DNA of 25,413 nt from the NCBI GenBank assembly GCA_964631295.1, contig CAZVXI010000032.1, positions 1 through 25,413 of the forward strand. The letters run 5' to 3'. The DNA comes from CAZVXI01 sp964631295. Lineage in GTDB: Bacteria > Planctomycetota > Phycisphaerae > Phycisphaerales > SM1A02. Positions within the stretch are counted from its first letter, which is position 1; each line of letters opens with the position of its first letter. The position numbers were made by a program, and so were the translations under genes. Of the stretch, positions 14,722-23,900 are shown piece after piece. The notes under the pieces were generated by a model. That model did not search any database and had not been told where the DNA came from. It saw nothing but the letters and a program-made list of their open reading frames with translations.

Positions 14722-17619
14722 TCAGCCGGCATCCTCAGACTGCGTTGCCGGCTCGCCCGTGCCGAGGCATCGCAGCAGGAATTCCTCGTACTTGCGGTAG
14801 CGGTTGATGCGGTCAACATCGCCGCCGAGCCCGTGCCCGCCGGTCGGATCGAGGAACAACTCAACCAGTGTTTCCTTGCCGGCCTGCAGCAGGGCTCGAT
14901 ATACACGAACCGTATCCTGATAGAGCACGTTGGAGTCCTCCATGCCGTGCACGAGCAGCAGCTTCGCTTTGAGGTTCTTGGCGAGCGGCAGCAGCGAATA
15001 CTTCGGGTCGCTCAGGCCTTCGCTGAGGTTCTCCTTCTCGCCGATTGTGCCGGTAGTGTACCAGGAGTTGTAGTTGAGCCATTCGGTCGGCCCGGCACCG
15101 GCAATGCCGCACGCGAACACGTCCGGCTCGGTGTAGAGGCACATTTGCGTCTGAAACCCGCCGAAGCTCCAGCCATGCATGGACACGCGCTTTGAATCAA
15201 CGCCGTGGTTGGCAATGAACCATTCGACGCCATCGACGATGTCTTCGACCTGGGCGCGCCCAGCCTTCTCGAAGTTCGAGCGCTCAAACAGGCCGCCATA
15301 ACCCGACACACCGCGCGGGTCGATCGTGCATGTCACGAAGCCATGCTTCTTGGCCATGTAATACGCGAAGTAGTAACTGTCGCTGGAGAAGCTCCCGCGC
15401 GTCACCATCTTGCGTGTACCCAGCGGGCCGCCATACACGTAGATCAGCAGTGGACGCTGATCTTCAGGCGACCAGTCATCGGGTTTGAACATATGCCCGT
15501 GAATGGTGTGGCCGTGCCGATTCTCGTACGTGAAATACTCCGGCTCGGGCTCGACATAAGGCATCACTTCCTTCGGATGTGAATCAGTGAGCTTTTTGCG
15601 ATCGAGTTCATCAGTCACTTCGATCGCGTAGAGTTCGCGCGGGTCTCCGAAGTCGACGAAGGTTGCAAGCACATGTGATCCATCATCGCTGACTGCCACG
15701 CTGCTGTAGACACCAACGTCAGTTGACAGTTTGGTCATTTCGCCCGATTCAAGATCAACTGCGAACACATGTTCCTGAGTCGGGTCGTCTTTGGTCGCGG
15801 TTGCGAAGAGCCGCTTGCGATCCTTGGACATCGCAATCGGATAGAGTTCGTACTGGCCCCGCGTCACTTGGTCGAGTTGTTCATAGACAGGGTCGAGGGT
15901 GTGCAACTGGCGGAAGCCGCTGATCTCGGCGATGAACGCGACGCGACGATGATCCGCGAGGTACATCGGCTCGATCATGCCCGGAGTATTCGGCCCGCCG
16001 TAATGCAGGAACCGGTACACCGCGCGAGCAGGTTCAATCACAATCTCCGGCTCTGATTCATCGCGTTCAGCATCAGAATCGCCTTGCTGTTGTTCGTCCT
16101 GTTCCTCGGTGTCGTCATCATCTGCGTTCGAGTCATTTTCGGCCGCTGCAGCTTCGGCTTCGTCGCCGGTTATCCGCGATTCGTAAATGGTTGCCTGCCC
16201 GGTGCCCTGGTCGTAAACGGCAAACGCAACGCGGCTGGAATCGAGCGCCCAGTGCGGCGTTGAGATTGCATCGCGAGGGCCTGCGTGCTTATGCGTGAAC
16301 ACGCGCTTGAGTGTACCATTCTCAAGCAGGTGATCGTTGATGTCGTACAGGTACACACTTGTGTAGATTTCCGGGAATGTATCATCCGGCATGTGCCGTG
16401 AGACCTCACGCACCTGCGCGAAGCGGTTGCGATAGTTGACGATGTTGACTGTGCGTCCGCCGCCGAACATGTTTCCCCCACGCCGTGCGAGGAATGCGAC
16501 GCGAGTGCCATCCGGGCTGATTTCATAGCTGGACATCGACTCGCCGTTCTCAAGCTGCGGGTCGAGTTGCTGAATGATGCCACTGTCATACTTGACGTGC
16601 ATCAGCGCGCCATTGTGCAAGTAGGTATACCCGGAACCGTCAGGCAGGAACTGGACGTTCGATTCGCGATCGCGCGTGCGCGTCAGCCGGGTAACATCTT
16701 CCTCCTCCACATCGTAGAGGTAGAGATCACCAGACGCGGTAAAGATCAGTTCGTTGGCCTCGGGTGCCCAGACAAACGAGTTGATGCCGGAGTAGCGAGG
16801 TGCGCGGCGGTCATCCGCGTCCTTCTCGGTGACCATGTCGGCGAGTTCATCATCACTCAGTTGCGAAGTGTCGCCGCCGGACGCGTCAGAGCGAGTCGCA
16901 CTGAAGTCGAGCGCGATACCCATGATGCCCAGTTCCATCTCGCCAGTCATCGCGCCGTCTTTGATAGTCGCATGAAGCTCTGCTTCAATGCCCGAGTCTT
17001 CATGCTTCAACGTGAGTTCCAGCGAGCCGGTCTCAGCATCAAACGATCCTTTGGTGACATCAGCCGTGGCATTTCCTGCTGTCACACTGCCGGTCACGTT
17101 GCCTTCATCATCCACAGAGATGTTGAGTGTGATCGAATCATCTTCGAGCACGAAGCCATCCTCATCTGCGGATTCGAAAGCCCCTGACCATTCACCGGAC
17201 ACACCATCGTCTTGACCTTTGCTGGCAGACTGGCGGTCGCGTTTCGATTGCTTGTGCTTCTTGATCCTGTCTTCCTTGACGGTGCGCGCGTTGCGCGTGA
17301 ACTCGGCCATGACCGACACGCCGGTGATGCGCTTTGATTCGCCGGTTGCCGTGTCGTAGAGCCAGAGGTCAGAACCGTGCCGGCGCTCATCGTACGGCCG
17401 ATAGAGATACCCTCCGAATCGTCCATCCTGCGAGAACGCAGTCTGCGATGCCGACGGCCCCCACGGCACGCGATCTTCAAAAAGCCGCTTCAGGGTAAGG
17501 TCGTCTTTAAGCGACTTGACTTCATCCTCGTTGTTCGAGGAATCATCCTGAGCGAGCACCGGCATCGCAATCAATGCGATGGCCAGCAGTGTGAACAATG
17601 CGACAGCGCGGGTCTTCAC
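14722..17619 (-). CDS. Exported S9 family prolyl-oligopeptidase-type peptidase with inserted beta domain
   Basis: A 965-residue serine peptidase of the dipeptidyl-peptidase IV / acylaminoacyl-peptidase family. The start is GTG at 17619, with GAGGAGGAG a few bases upstream; upstream frame sequence is unconserved. Residues 1-23 are a signal peptide (KTRAVALFTLLAIALIAMPVLAQ). The N-terminal beta-propeller contains WD40-like strands such as SPDGTRVAFLARR. The C-terminal alpha/beta hydrolase holds the triad: Ser818 in GWSFGG, Asp895 in HGMEDSN and His929 in GGHGLGG. Two unusual parts interrupt the propeller: a beta-rich block at about 140-243 beginning SGEWSGAFES, and a very acidic low-complexity stretch at about 486-528. 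It probably degrades peptides in the periplasm or a similar compartment. DPP IV-type exopeptidase specificity is inferred, not shown. Confidence 0.9.
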   Translation of the reverse strand: MKTRAVALFTLLAIALIAMPVLAQDDSSNNEDEVKSLKDDLTLKRLFEDRVPWGPSASQTAFSQDGRFGGYLYRPYDERRHGSDLWLYDTATGESKRITGVSVMAEFTRNARTVKEDRIKKHKQSKRDRQSASKGQDDGVSGEWSGAFESADEDGFVLEDDSITLNISVDDEGNVTGSVTAGNATADVTKGSFDAETGSLELTLKHEDSGIEAELHATIKDGAMTGEMELGIMGIALDFSATRSDASGGDTSQLSDDELADMVTEKDADDRRAPRYSGINSFVWAPEANELIFTASGDLYLYDVEEEDVTRLTRTRDRESNVQFLPDGSGYTYLHNGALMHVKYDSGIIQQLDPQLENGESMSSYEISPDGTRVAFLARRGGNMFGGGRTVNIVNYRNRFAQVREVSRHMPDDTFPEIYTSVYLYDINDHLLENGTLKRVFTHKHAGPRDAISTPHWALDSSRVAFAVYDQGTGQATIYESRITGDEAEAAAAENDSNADDDDTEEQDEQQQGDSDAERDESEPEIVIEPARAVYRFLHYGGPNTPGMIEPMYLADHRRVAFIAEISGFRQLHTLDPVYEQLDQVTRGQYELYPIAMSKDRKRLFATATKDDPTQEHVFAVDLESGEMTKLSTDVGVYSSVAVSDDGSHVLATFVDFGDPRELYAIEVTDELDRKKLTDSHPKEVMPYVEPEPEYFTYENRHGHTIHGHMFKPDDWSPEDQRPLLIYVYGGPLGTRKMVTRGSFSSDSYYFAYYMAKKHGFVTCTIDPRGVSGYGGLFERSNFEKAGRAQVEDIVDGVEWFIANHGVDSKRVSMHGWSFGGFQTQMCLYTEPDVFACGIAGAGPTEWLNYNSWYTTGTIGEKENLSEGLSDPKYSLLPLAKNLKAKLLLVHGMEDSNVLYQDTVRVYRALLQAGKETLVELFLDPTGGHGLGGDVDRINRYRKYEEFLLRCLGTGEPATQSEDAG

Positions 17620-17830
17620 CGTTTTCTCCTCCTCGGGTGAGGTTGGACCTTGAGTTGCGGCAGCCCCGGCCCACCTGCCAGACCTGCCCACTGTTCTACC
17701 GTATCGGAGCGTGGCTGTTGCCACGAAAGCGTTGCAGGGTGTTTCGGCGATTCGGGTGAGTCTCACGTGCTTATCGGGCGATCGCTCTCGGGCATTCTTG
17801 CCGCAGACACGCACAACGCGCGATTGCGCA

Positions 17831-17865
17831 AAGAAAAACGCCGCGAACCCACAAGTTCGCGGCGT
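17831..17865 (-). terminator. Strong intrinsic terminator after the S1 protease gene
   Basis: A perfect 11-bp stem ACGCCGCGAAC / GTTCGCGGCGT (17838-17848, 17855-17865) with a 6-base loop, followed on the - strand by TTTTCTT. It lies 24 bases past the protease stop. Confidence 0.85.
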
Positions 17866-17889
17866 TGATTCATTGCATACAGTAGGCGA

Positions 17890-20800
17890 TCAGACGCCAG
17901 CACCCCAGTTGCTGAGGACGGTGAGCAGATCGCTCAGATCATAGGGCGAACCCCACCCGGACAGAACGGCGAGAAGATCTGCCAGATCAACATCGCCGTC
18001 GCCATCGATATCGCCAGGCTGACTGGGTGTCGCGAACCCTGAGATCCGGATGTCATCGATGTTCCAGCCAGCAAAGGTGACTGAGCCATCGGTTGTGCCC
18101 ATCACCCAGCGGATGTACACAGTCTCCTGCCCGTCAGCGAGCAGTGAGATGTCGTACTCGTGCTCGGACCAGACAGATTCTTCAAGTATCGTGGGCCCGT
18201 TCGCCCAAATGGTGGCCCATGTGGTGCCATCGGTGCTGATGCGCACGTATGCGTGATCCCACGCGTTGTTCTCCACACCGAGTTGCCGGTAGAACGACAG
18301 CGTGGTTCCTGTGATGTTTGAGCAGTCGATCGCGCCGGTTGTCAGCGTTTCCTCCGGCAGGTTGTTGGGATATTCACCCGCAAGGTTGTAGCCGTACACG
18401 TTGCTGCCGGTGAAGCCGCTCGACGGGTCATCGGAGTTGCCCAGCGGCACGCCGAACTCCCAGTCGCCGGTGGTGTCCCAGCCTGGATCGGAATCAAGCA
18501 ACCACTCGTAGATGACTTCCGCGCCGCCAACAGCGAGGTCGACATCAGCCGGATCAGACGGGGCGCCGTCGTTCACTTCGTACTGGAAGTTGTCTGCTCC
18601 GTTGTAATCAGTGTCCGGTGTGTAGATGACAGAATCACCAGCGAGCATGTGTGGCACGGAGTTGATGGCACCACGCGTCGGCTCACTCAGGACGCCATGG
18701 CTCGGCAACGACGTGATGATGTAGTCCAGAGGGTTGCCGACCGGAGACGTGCCGGACAACTGGATCTCCGTTGCGGTGTTCAGTGGAACCTCAATCGCCA
18801 GCGGATCGGCAATCGGCAGGCACTCGGGATCAGCCAGGACCTTCAGTGACCACGCGATCAATGATCCGGTGTCCTGCCCGGCATTGTCCGTTACCGTCAG
18901 TGTCCAGTCTCCATTCACGTCCAGGCCGTCAAAGAGGCCGAGCGATTCGTTGGGCGTGTAGGACGGTGGAGACGCGAGGTTGGCAGTGCACTGATCCTCG
19001 ATCGCGCCGCCCAGTCCTTCGTCATCGAGCACGATGTTGAAGTTGTCCTGTTCGCAGCCAAAGCCGCTGCCTGTGTATCCGGGCCGATCAATCATCGCGA
19101 CAGTTGTCCCGTCATGCGACAGCTCAACGCGCAGGTCGCCGATGTAAGTGTGATCAATGGCGATCTCGACAATGAGGTCGCCCACACAGTATGTGTCCGG
19201 AACGGTGATCGTGTTCGTGAGTGAACCGCTGCCTGAGTCGGGAATCGGTTCAGGCAAGCCGGATGCCGCATATGTGAAGCGGCCCACGTCGAGCACAACC
19301 GGGCGCGTTGTATCATCCGAACCATCGCCCGACAGGCCGGTGAACGACACTGTGCCGCTGTTCTCGCCTTCGCTGAGCAGGTTCGCGTTGCTGTTGAAGG
19401 AGATCATGACGTCTTCGCTGTCGCCAAGCCCGCCGAGGGAGACGATGTGCGAACCGCCGCGCGCCGGTGAGCCAACTTCGATCCACGCTACGTCTGCTGA
19501 GACTTCAACATCGATCGGGTTCGGTTGCGTGTTGGTGACGGTATAGATCTTCGTGCCGGTGAAGGGGCCGCCCACCGGACCGCCGGAAACGAAGCCCTCG
19601 GCAGGTGTCGTGCTGAAGCCAACCTGCCCGATTTCCAGCACATGGCTGACGGTGGTCGTCACACCCGCGGTTGTGTCGGTAAACAGGACGTCGCGCGTAT
19701 AGACACCTGCAGCCGAGACGCCCACGGCCACGTCGACCATGACGCTGCCGCCGGATGCCGCAAGCGTGCCGGACACCGGCCCCGTGCCACCATCAATCGT
19801 GATTGGCGCGGTGCCCGCACCGAGCGAGATCTCATAACCCGCTGATGCGCCACCATTGTTGGTCAGCGTGTACTGTGTTGGGTTATTCGTGAACGGCCCG
19901 CCGGTCGGTCCCTGGTGCGTCACATTCGATGTTGGGGACACCGCAATGCCGTTGCCGATCGTGTCGACGAACAGCGTGCCGGTGTTACCCGGATCGAGGT
20001 GCGGCTTGAGCGAGTTGGTGCTGGTCGCCCCCGGTCGATCGAATGAATAGGCGAACTTGCCGTAGGAGTCGAAGGAGTCGTTGCCGCACGCGGCACCACC
20101 ACCATGCAACTGGCCGATCACGCGATGCGTGTCGCCATCGAACAGCGGTGAGCCAGACGAGCCCGGCTCGGTCGTACCGAGGTCCCAGTCATTGACGAGC
20201 ACATGGTTCGCGTCAGGATTGGTCGGATCGATCGGCGGGCCGCTTGTGAAGCCATTGGTGGACTCGACGGGGTCATTTTCAAAGCTGATACGTTTTTCAT
20301 CAGTGCTTGGGTGGTGAATCGCGACGGCCCAGTTGGCGTCCTGCGGCCGTGCATCCCAACCGGCATAATGCACATCGAAGTCCGGGTCGGGCATGTCATC
20401 CATCACGACGAGCGTGAAGTCCGATGCGGACAGTGATGCCAGCCAAGTTGACCCCGTGTTGAACTCATCAAGCGTTCCATCGCCGGAGCCGCCGCTTGCA
20501 CCGCTGCCCGGTGCCCGGCAGGTGGAGTTCTCGTAGTTCCAGAAAGTGACAAGCGAAGGTGCGTTGGTGGAGTTGATGCCGCAATGGTCCGCCGTGAGGA
20601 AGAACGGCGTGCGGTCGTTGGCCACGTTGTTAATCATCGCACCCGTGCAGAAGGTCGAGCCGCCTGTCGAGATCACCGCAACCGACTTGATCTCCATCTG
20701 CCACGGATCACCTTCCGGGCAGACGACATCAACATTGCATGATCCCGAACGCGACACCATATCGCCGAACTTCAGGTAGCCGAGATTGATCGAGCCGAGT

Positions 20801-21372
20801 TCAAGTTCGAGCTGGCGGATGCGGCGTGTCGGCACCGTCACTTCGATCACGACATCATGCGATTCGACGGGCGGTGTCCACAGTTCGCCGTGGTCTTCAT
20901 TATCGAGCCAGGTGAACGGGCGCATCTTCGTCGAGTTGTCGGCTGCGTAAACGAACATGCGACCGTCTTCCGGCATCAGGAAGCGGGAGAAGCCAAAGTT
21001 GATCGACTCTGCATTGGTACATGTCACGCGATAACGCAGCACTGCGAGGCCGCCGTCGATCAGTTCCCATGTGCCAGCTTCAGTGACGTCTATCTTCACA
21101 GGATGCGGGATCGCAAATCGAGGCGGCAGGCCGTCCATCTCGCGCTTGAAGTCCTCATCTTCGATTGCTTCATAGTCGAGCAGCGGCATCGCGCGGGTCG
21201 GCACGGAGTCAAGCCGGGCAAGTTCGGCAACATCACGCGCGGGCTTGAAATCCGGCGCCTGCCAGGGTTCAGTCGGCACCTGCTGGGCGGTGCTTCCAGC
21301 GACAGCCGTCAGGAGCGCACCTGCACACAGCGCATACAACCACCCGGATCGCGAACATGCTGATTTGAACAT
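17890..21372 (-). CDS. Secreted trypsin-like protease with P domain and dockerin-like tail
   Basis: A 1160-residue exported protease. AGAAGG lies 6 bases before the ATG at 21372, which fixes this start over the ATG at 21378. A signal peptide (WLYALCAGALLTAVAG, ending near residue 30) and a propeptide of about 175 residues precede the S1 domain (about 206-450), which resembles lysyl endopeptidase. The triad is His263 in LTADHC, Asp318 in SASDFTLV and Ser406 in PGSSGSPL. Then come two repeats of about 110 residues sharing GPxGGPFT-x-YTxTN (about 478-700), a proprotein-convertase P domain (about 715-848), an Ig/cadherin-like domain with YTPDTDYNGADNFQYEV, a jelly-roll domain of MAM type (about 952-1113), and a Ca-binding dockerin-like tail (GDIDGDGDVDLADLL). 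The tail suggests surface attachment or sorting. Cleavage specificity is not established. Confidence 0.9.
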   Translation of the reverse strand: MFKSACSRSGWLYALCAGALLTAVAGSTAQQVPTEPWQAPDFKPARDVAELARLDSVPTRAMPLLDYEAIEDEDFKREMDGLPPRFAIPHPVKIDVTEAGTWELIDGGLAVLRYRVTCTNAESINFGFSRFLMPEDGRMFVYAADNSTKMRPFTWLDNEDHGELWTPPVESHDVVIEVTVPTRRIRQLELELGSINLGYLKFGDMVSRSGSCNVDVVCPEGDPWQMEIKSVAVISTGGSTFCTGAMINNVANDRTPFFLTADHCGINSTNAPSLVTFWNYENSTCRAPGSGASGGSGDGTLDEFNTGSTWLASLSASDFTLVVMDDMPDPDFDVHYAGWDARPQDANWAVAIHHPSTDEKRISFENDPVESTNGFTSGPPIDPTNPDANHVLVNDWDLGTTEPGSSGSPLFDGDTHRVIGQLHGGGAACGNDSFDSYGKFAYSFDRPGATSTNSLKPHLDPGNTGTLFVDTIGNGIAVSPTSNVTHQGPTGGPFTNNPTQYTLTNNGGASAGYEISLGAGTAPITIDGGTGPVSGTLAASGGSVMVDVAVGVSAAGVYTRDVLFTDTTAGVTTTVSHVLEIGQVGFSTTPAEGFVSGGPVGGPFTGTKIYTVTNTQPNPIDVEVSADVAWIEVGSPARGGSHIVSLGGLGDSEDVMISFNSNANLLSEGENSGTVSFTGLSGDGSDDTTRPVVLDVGRFTYAASGLPEPIPDSGSGSLTNTITVPDTYCVGDLIVEIAIDHTYIGDLRVELSHDGTTVAMIDRPGYTGSGFGCEQDNFNIVLDDEGLGGAIEDQCTANLASPPSYTPNESLGLFDGLDVNGDWTLTVTDNAGQDTGSLIAWSLKVLADPECLPIADPLAIEVPLNTATEIQLSGTSPVGNPLDYIITSLPSHGVLSEPTRGAINSVPHMLAGDSVIYTPDTDYNGADNFQYEVNDGAPSDPADVDLAVGGAEVIYEWLLDSDPGWDTTGDWEFGVPLGNSDDPSSGFTGSNVYGYNLAGEYPNNLPEETLTTGAIDCSNITGTTLSFYRQLGVENNAWDHAYVRISTDGTTWATIWANGPTILEESVWSEHEYDISLLADGQETVYIRWVMGTTDGSVTFAGWNIDDIRISGFATPSQPGDIDGDGDVDLADLLAVLSGWGSPYDLSDLLTVLSNWGAGV

Positions 21373-21607
21373 GGTCATCCTTCTCAAACTGCGAATATTC
21401 TTTCCGTTCCACACCACCAATGCAGCCGCGCTCTGCAGCAGCAAGCCCCACGCGATCATCACCTTCGGGGAAATCGCGTCAGAGACCAGCGGACGGGGTC
21501 ACACACGACACCAGCCCTGCCGGACTGGAGTCTACACGATGGGACGCTCGATTCTGCGCTTGATCTGGGAGATTGGGGCGTTTCCCGTCCGTTTCGGAAG
21601 ATGGGAA

Positions 21608-21681
21608 AGGCCACGGTGGGATTCGAACCCACGAATCACGGATTTGCAATCCGTTCCCTTAGTCCACTTGGGTACGTGGCC
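21608..21681 (-). tRNA. tRNA-Cys (anticodon GCA)
   Basis: On the - strand GGCCACG pairs with CGTGGCC as a 7-bp acceptor. The anticodon stem ACGGA/TCCGT encloses TTGCAAA with anticodon GCA, and the T arm is CGTGGGTTCGAATCCCACG. The discriminator is T (U73), the identity base expected for Cys. CCA is not encoded. 74 nt. Confidence 0.97.
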
Positions 21682-21705
21682 GCTCGCCGCGTTCAGCGAC
21701 CGGGA

Positions 21706-21734
21706 ACAATACCCCGGCGAGCGCGTCTCAGCAA
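21706..21734 (-). promoter_or_regulatory. Promoter candidate for tRNA-Cys
   Basis: On the - strand TTGCTG (21729-21734), a 17-base GC-rich spacer and TATTGT (21706-21711) resemble a sigma-70-type promoter. Start would be near 21699, some 18 bases before the mature 5' end. Confidence 0.42.
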
Positions 21735-21775
21735 TGTCGGCATGACAGGATCAAGGGTTCAGCGGCTTGTGGCGA

Positions 21776-22843
21776 TCAGTCAGCGATCTCGCCCCGAGCC
21801 CTTGCTGTCGCGATTGCTGAGTTGGCTTCGAGTTCATCCGGCTCCCGCTCAGTCGGTGGGGCAACTGGGAGCGTTGTGGTCAGGCGCGCACCCCGCAGTC
21901 GAGTCTGGTCGTCGCAAATCCCGGACACCCATCCTTCGGCAGCGTCTCCGTCAACGCTCGTGATGCGCACGGTCAACGGTGCTCGCGTATCGACATCACG
22001 CAAGGCGATCGGTGGGTCCGATCCGACGGTGAGGTACATGACCTGTCCGACGCGCAAGCCGAGCAGCTCCCCCCCGGAGACTTCGACTTCACGATCGCCG
22101 CGGACAGTGCTGACGACGGCTTCGCCCAAGACAGCCGGCATGCTCCGCGCGATTTCAGCAGCGGTTCGGTCGATTGCCTGACGCGTGGCAATACCCAGCG
22201 GGGTTTCCCAGAACAGATACGAGCCGAACGCGAGCCCTTTGTACTGATCAGCAGATGTCATCTCGCGCTCGCCCGCTTTCCCGACAACCTGATTCTGAGC
22301 GAGGATGCGCCCCGTCCTGACTTCGATTGCTGTGAAGTCGATCGCGACCAGTGCCTGATAGCGGCCGCGCTTCTGGTTGGCAACCTGTGGCACATCGCTG
22401 GTATGCACGAAGTCGGTGACCTTGCCGACGATGACGAACTCCACGCCGGGGTGTCGGCGTTGCAATGTCTCAAGCCAGGGGGTTCGATTTGAGACACCGC
22501 GAGTGGTGAGCGTGATCGCGCTGCGGGCAAGACCGGTGTCGGCCCAGACCTGCATGCCGGTCTTGACGCGCAGCGTCCGGGCGAGGTCAGCCGCGACGCC
22601 TGACCCGATCGACCGCCATCGCACAGAGGCGGTCGCTGGATTGTCGAACGTGCCGACGACGATCGTCGCGACATCGACACTGTCATGCCGAACTTGAATC
22701 GCGTGCTGCGATGCGCGATAGGCATGTGGGTGGCCGCCGACCGGCTCGCTTGACCGGCAGCCGGCCACTGCCACCGTGGCTGTGACAGCCATGACGGCCG
22801 CGCACCGCGACATCTTCCAGACAACGGATCGCTCTCGGGGCAT
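21776..22843 (-). CDS. CsgG-like outer-membrane lipoprotein
   Basis: A 355-residue predicted lipoprotein. A signal peptide ends in a lipobox AVAGC with Cys29 as the lipidated residue. The body is CsgG-like: VDVATIVVGTFDNP, a conserved small-molecule-free fold with SGVAADLARTL, then VEFVIVGKVTDF, and ETPLGIATRQAIDRTAAEIA, the segment in which CsgG proteins form their ring. A C-terminal region (VSGGELLGLRVGQVMYLTVGSD, about 258-280) resembles the FlgT-type C-terminal domain. No curli subunit genes are present, so it more likely acts in another outer-membrane assembly or secretion step. A second ATG at 22813 also gives a good signal peptide; neither has a strong ribosome site. It diverges from the exported repeat protein at 22920. 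Family placement is moderate. Confidence 0.68.
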   Translation of the reverse strand: MPRERSVVWKMSRCAAVMAVTATVAVAGCRSSEPVGGHPHAYRASQHAIQVRHDSVDVATIVVGTFDNPATASVRWRSIGSGVAADLARTLRVKTGMQVWADTGLARSAITLTTRGVSNRTPWLETLQRRHPGVEFVIVGKVTDFVHTSDVPQVANQKRGRYQALVAIDFTAIEVRTGRILAQNQVVGKAGEREMTSADQYKGLAFGSYLFWETPLGIATRQAIDRTAAEIARSMPAVLGEAVVSTVRGDREVEVSGGELLGLRVGQVMYLTVGSDPPIALRDVDTRAPLTVRITSVDGDAAEGWVSGICDDQTRLRGARLTTTLPVAPPTEREPDELEANSAIATARARGEIAD

Positions 22844-22919
22844 TCATGCAGGATCGACCCGACATCGCCCGATTCTTGAAGGATCGGGGTATAGTCACCC
22901 TCAGCCGGAGGTCGCAAAG

Positions 22920-23870
22920 ATGACTTTTTCGAGCCGTATTCTTCAGTTCGCAGCGGGTTTTGTCGCATTGGTCGGGCTGGCGAGCGTGGCAACAGCCCAG
23001 GACACGTCGGCCGACGAGGCATCAGCCCGGGCCGAGCAGGCAACACCGCCGCTGCCAGAGGTCGAAGCTCTTGAAGATCTTCGGCCCGGCCGACTGACGC
23101 TTCTGCGCGAGGGAAGTACGCTGCTTCGCGCTCGCGGGGCGATCACGCGCGGTGAGCACGGCACGTGGCTGTTTGAACTGGCCGGTGAGGCCGCTGAGGG
23201 CCCTGCAATTCGCCTGCACCTGTTGCCATCGCGGCAGCTTGCAGAGATGGAGCGGCTCTCTGATCTCGAAGCGGGCGTCATTGAGCGATCGATCTTCGAA
23301 CTCTCTGGCGAGGTGTTCGTCTATCGAGGTCGCAACTTCCTGCTGCCTTTGTTCGCGCCGCGGCTGATCTCTGCTTCGGAGACGCGCACGGTTGAGCAAG
23401 ACGATGAGTCGGAAGGGAATGATGAGTCAGCCGCCGACAACGAGGCGGGTGAACTGCAGACAGGTATGGCCGACGACTACGTCAAGCAGATCATGCGCGA
23501 TCTCGAGGAATCGGTTGGCAATGTTGCGCGGGCAGCACCCGGCGGCGAAGGCGACATCGACGAACTCGAGAACCTCGTGCGCGACGGCGAACGCATCATC
23601 AACCGGCGCGGCCGATTGCGCAAGGACGAGCGCAGCGCGTGGATATTCGTGTTCGAAGCAGATGCCAGCGGCCTTGCCGACCCACCAATGACAGTGTTGC
23701 CATGTCTGATGCTGGAAGACCTTGTCGAGAAGCAGCAGGCCGCCGCACGATCATCGGGCGCGCGACAGCCATTGCTGATAACGGGCCTCGTGACGAAGTA
23801 CCACGGCCGCAACTACCTGCTGCCGTCGATGTACCGAATGCCTCACAATGCAACGCCAATCTCGCGGTGA
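22920..23870 (+). CDS. Exported protein with two copies of an unrecognised domain
   Basis: A 316-residue protein. GGAGG ends about 10 bases before the ATG. Residues 1-26 are a signal peptide (ILQFAAGFVALVGLASVATAQ). The mature protein has two related units, about 60-148 and 221-306. Shared features in order are a Gly/Arg start (LLREGS... / IINRRGRL), a Trp-Phe-Glu strand (TWLFELAG / AWIFVFEA), LLPSRQLAEM / VLPCLMLEDL, then a closing VFVYRGRNFLLP / VTKYHGRNYLLP. An acidic linker (DDESEGNDES) and a helix with MADDYVKQIMRDLEESVG separate them. I do not recognise the domain. It is probably periplasmic or surface-exposed. It shares a divergent promoter region with the CsgG-like lipoprotein, which suggests a linked envelope role. 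Confidence 0.75.
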   Translation: MTFSSRILQFAAGFVALVGLASVATAQDTSADEASARAEQATPPLPEVEALEDLRPGRLTLLREGSTLLRARGAITRGEHGTWLFELAGEAAEGPAIRLHLLPSRQLAEMERLSDLEAGVIERSIFELSGEVFVYRGRNFLLPLFAPRLISASETRTVEQDDESEGNDESAADNEAGELQTGMADDYVKQIMRDLEESVGNVARAAPGGEGDIDELENLVRDGERIINRRGRLRKDERSAWIFVFEADASGLADPPMTVLPCLMLEDLVEKQQAAARSSGARQPLLITGLVTKYHGRNYLLPSMYRMPHNATPISR

Positions 23871-23876
23871 GATGCA

Positions 23877-23890
23877 CATCGCTTGCGATG
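23877..23890. terminator. Possible short hairpin between convergent genes
   Basis: CATCG-CTTG-CGATG is a 5-bp stem with a 4-base loop in the 30-base gap between the repeat protein and the cyclophilin gene. No T run on either strand; weak. Confidence 0.25.
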
Positions 23891-23900
23891 CAGCGGCGGG

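Noticed and set aside
16567..17187. Open frame of 206 residues on the + strand inside the S9 peptidase.
   Set aside because: Antisense shadow of a well-supported gene, with no recognisable domain.
17711..17724. GTGGC-TGTT-GCCAC palindrome upstream of the S9 peptidase, sharing arms with the one beside fur.
   Set aside because: Five-base GC arms are expected by chance at this composition and the loops differ in length, so a shared operator is not supported.
17620..17814. Upstream extension of the S9 peptidase frame.
   Set aside because: The GTG at 17619 has a strong ribosome site and opens a clean signal peptide; the extension would bury it.
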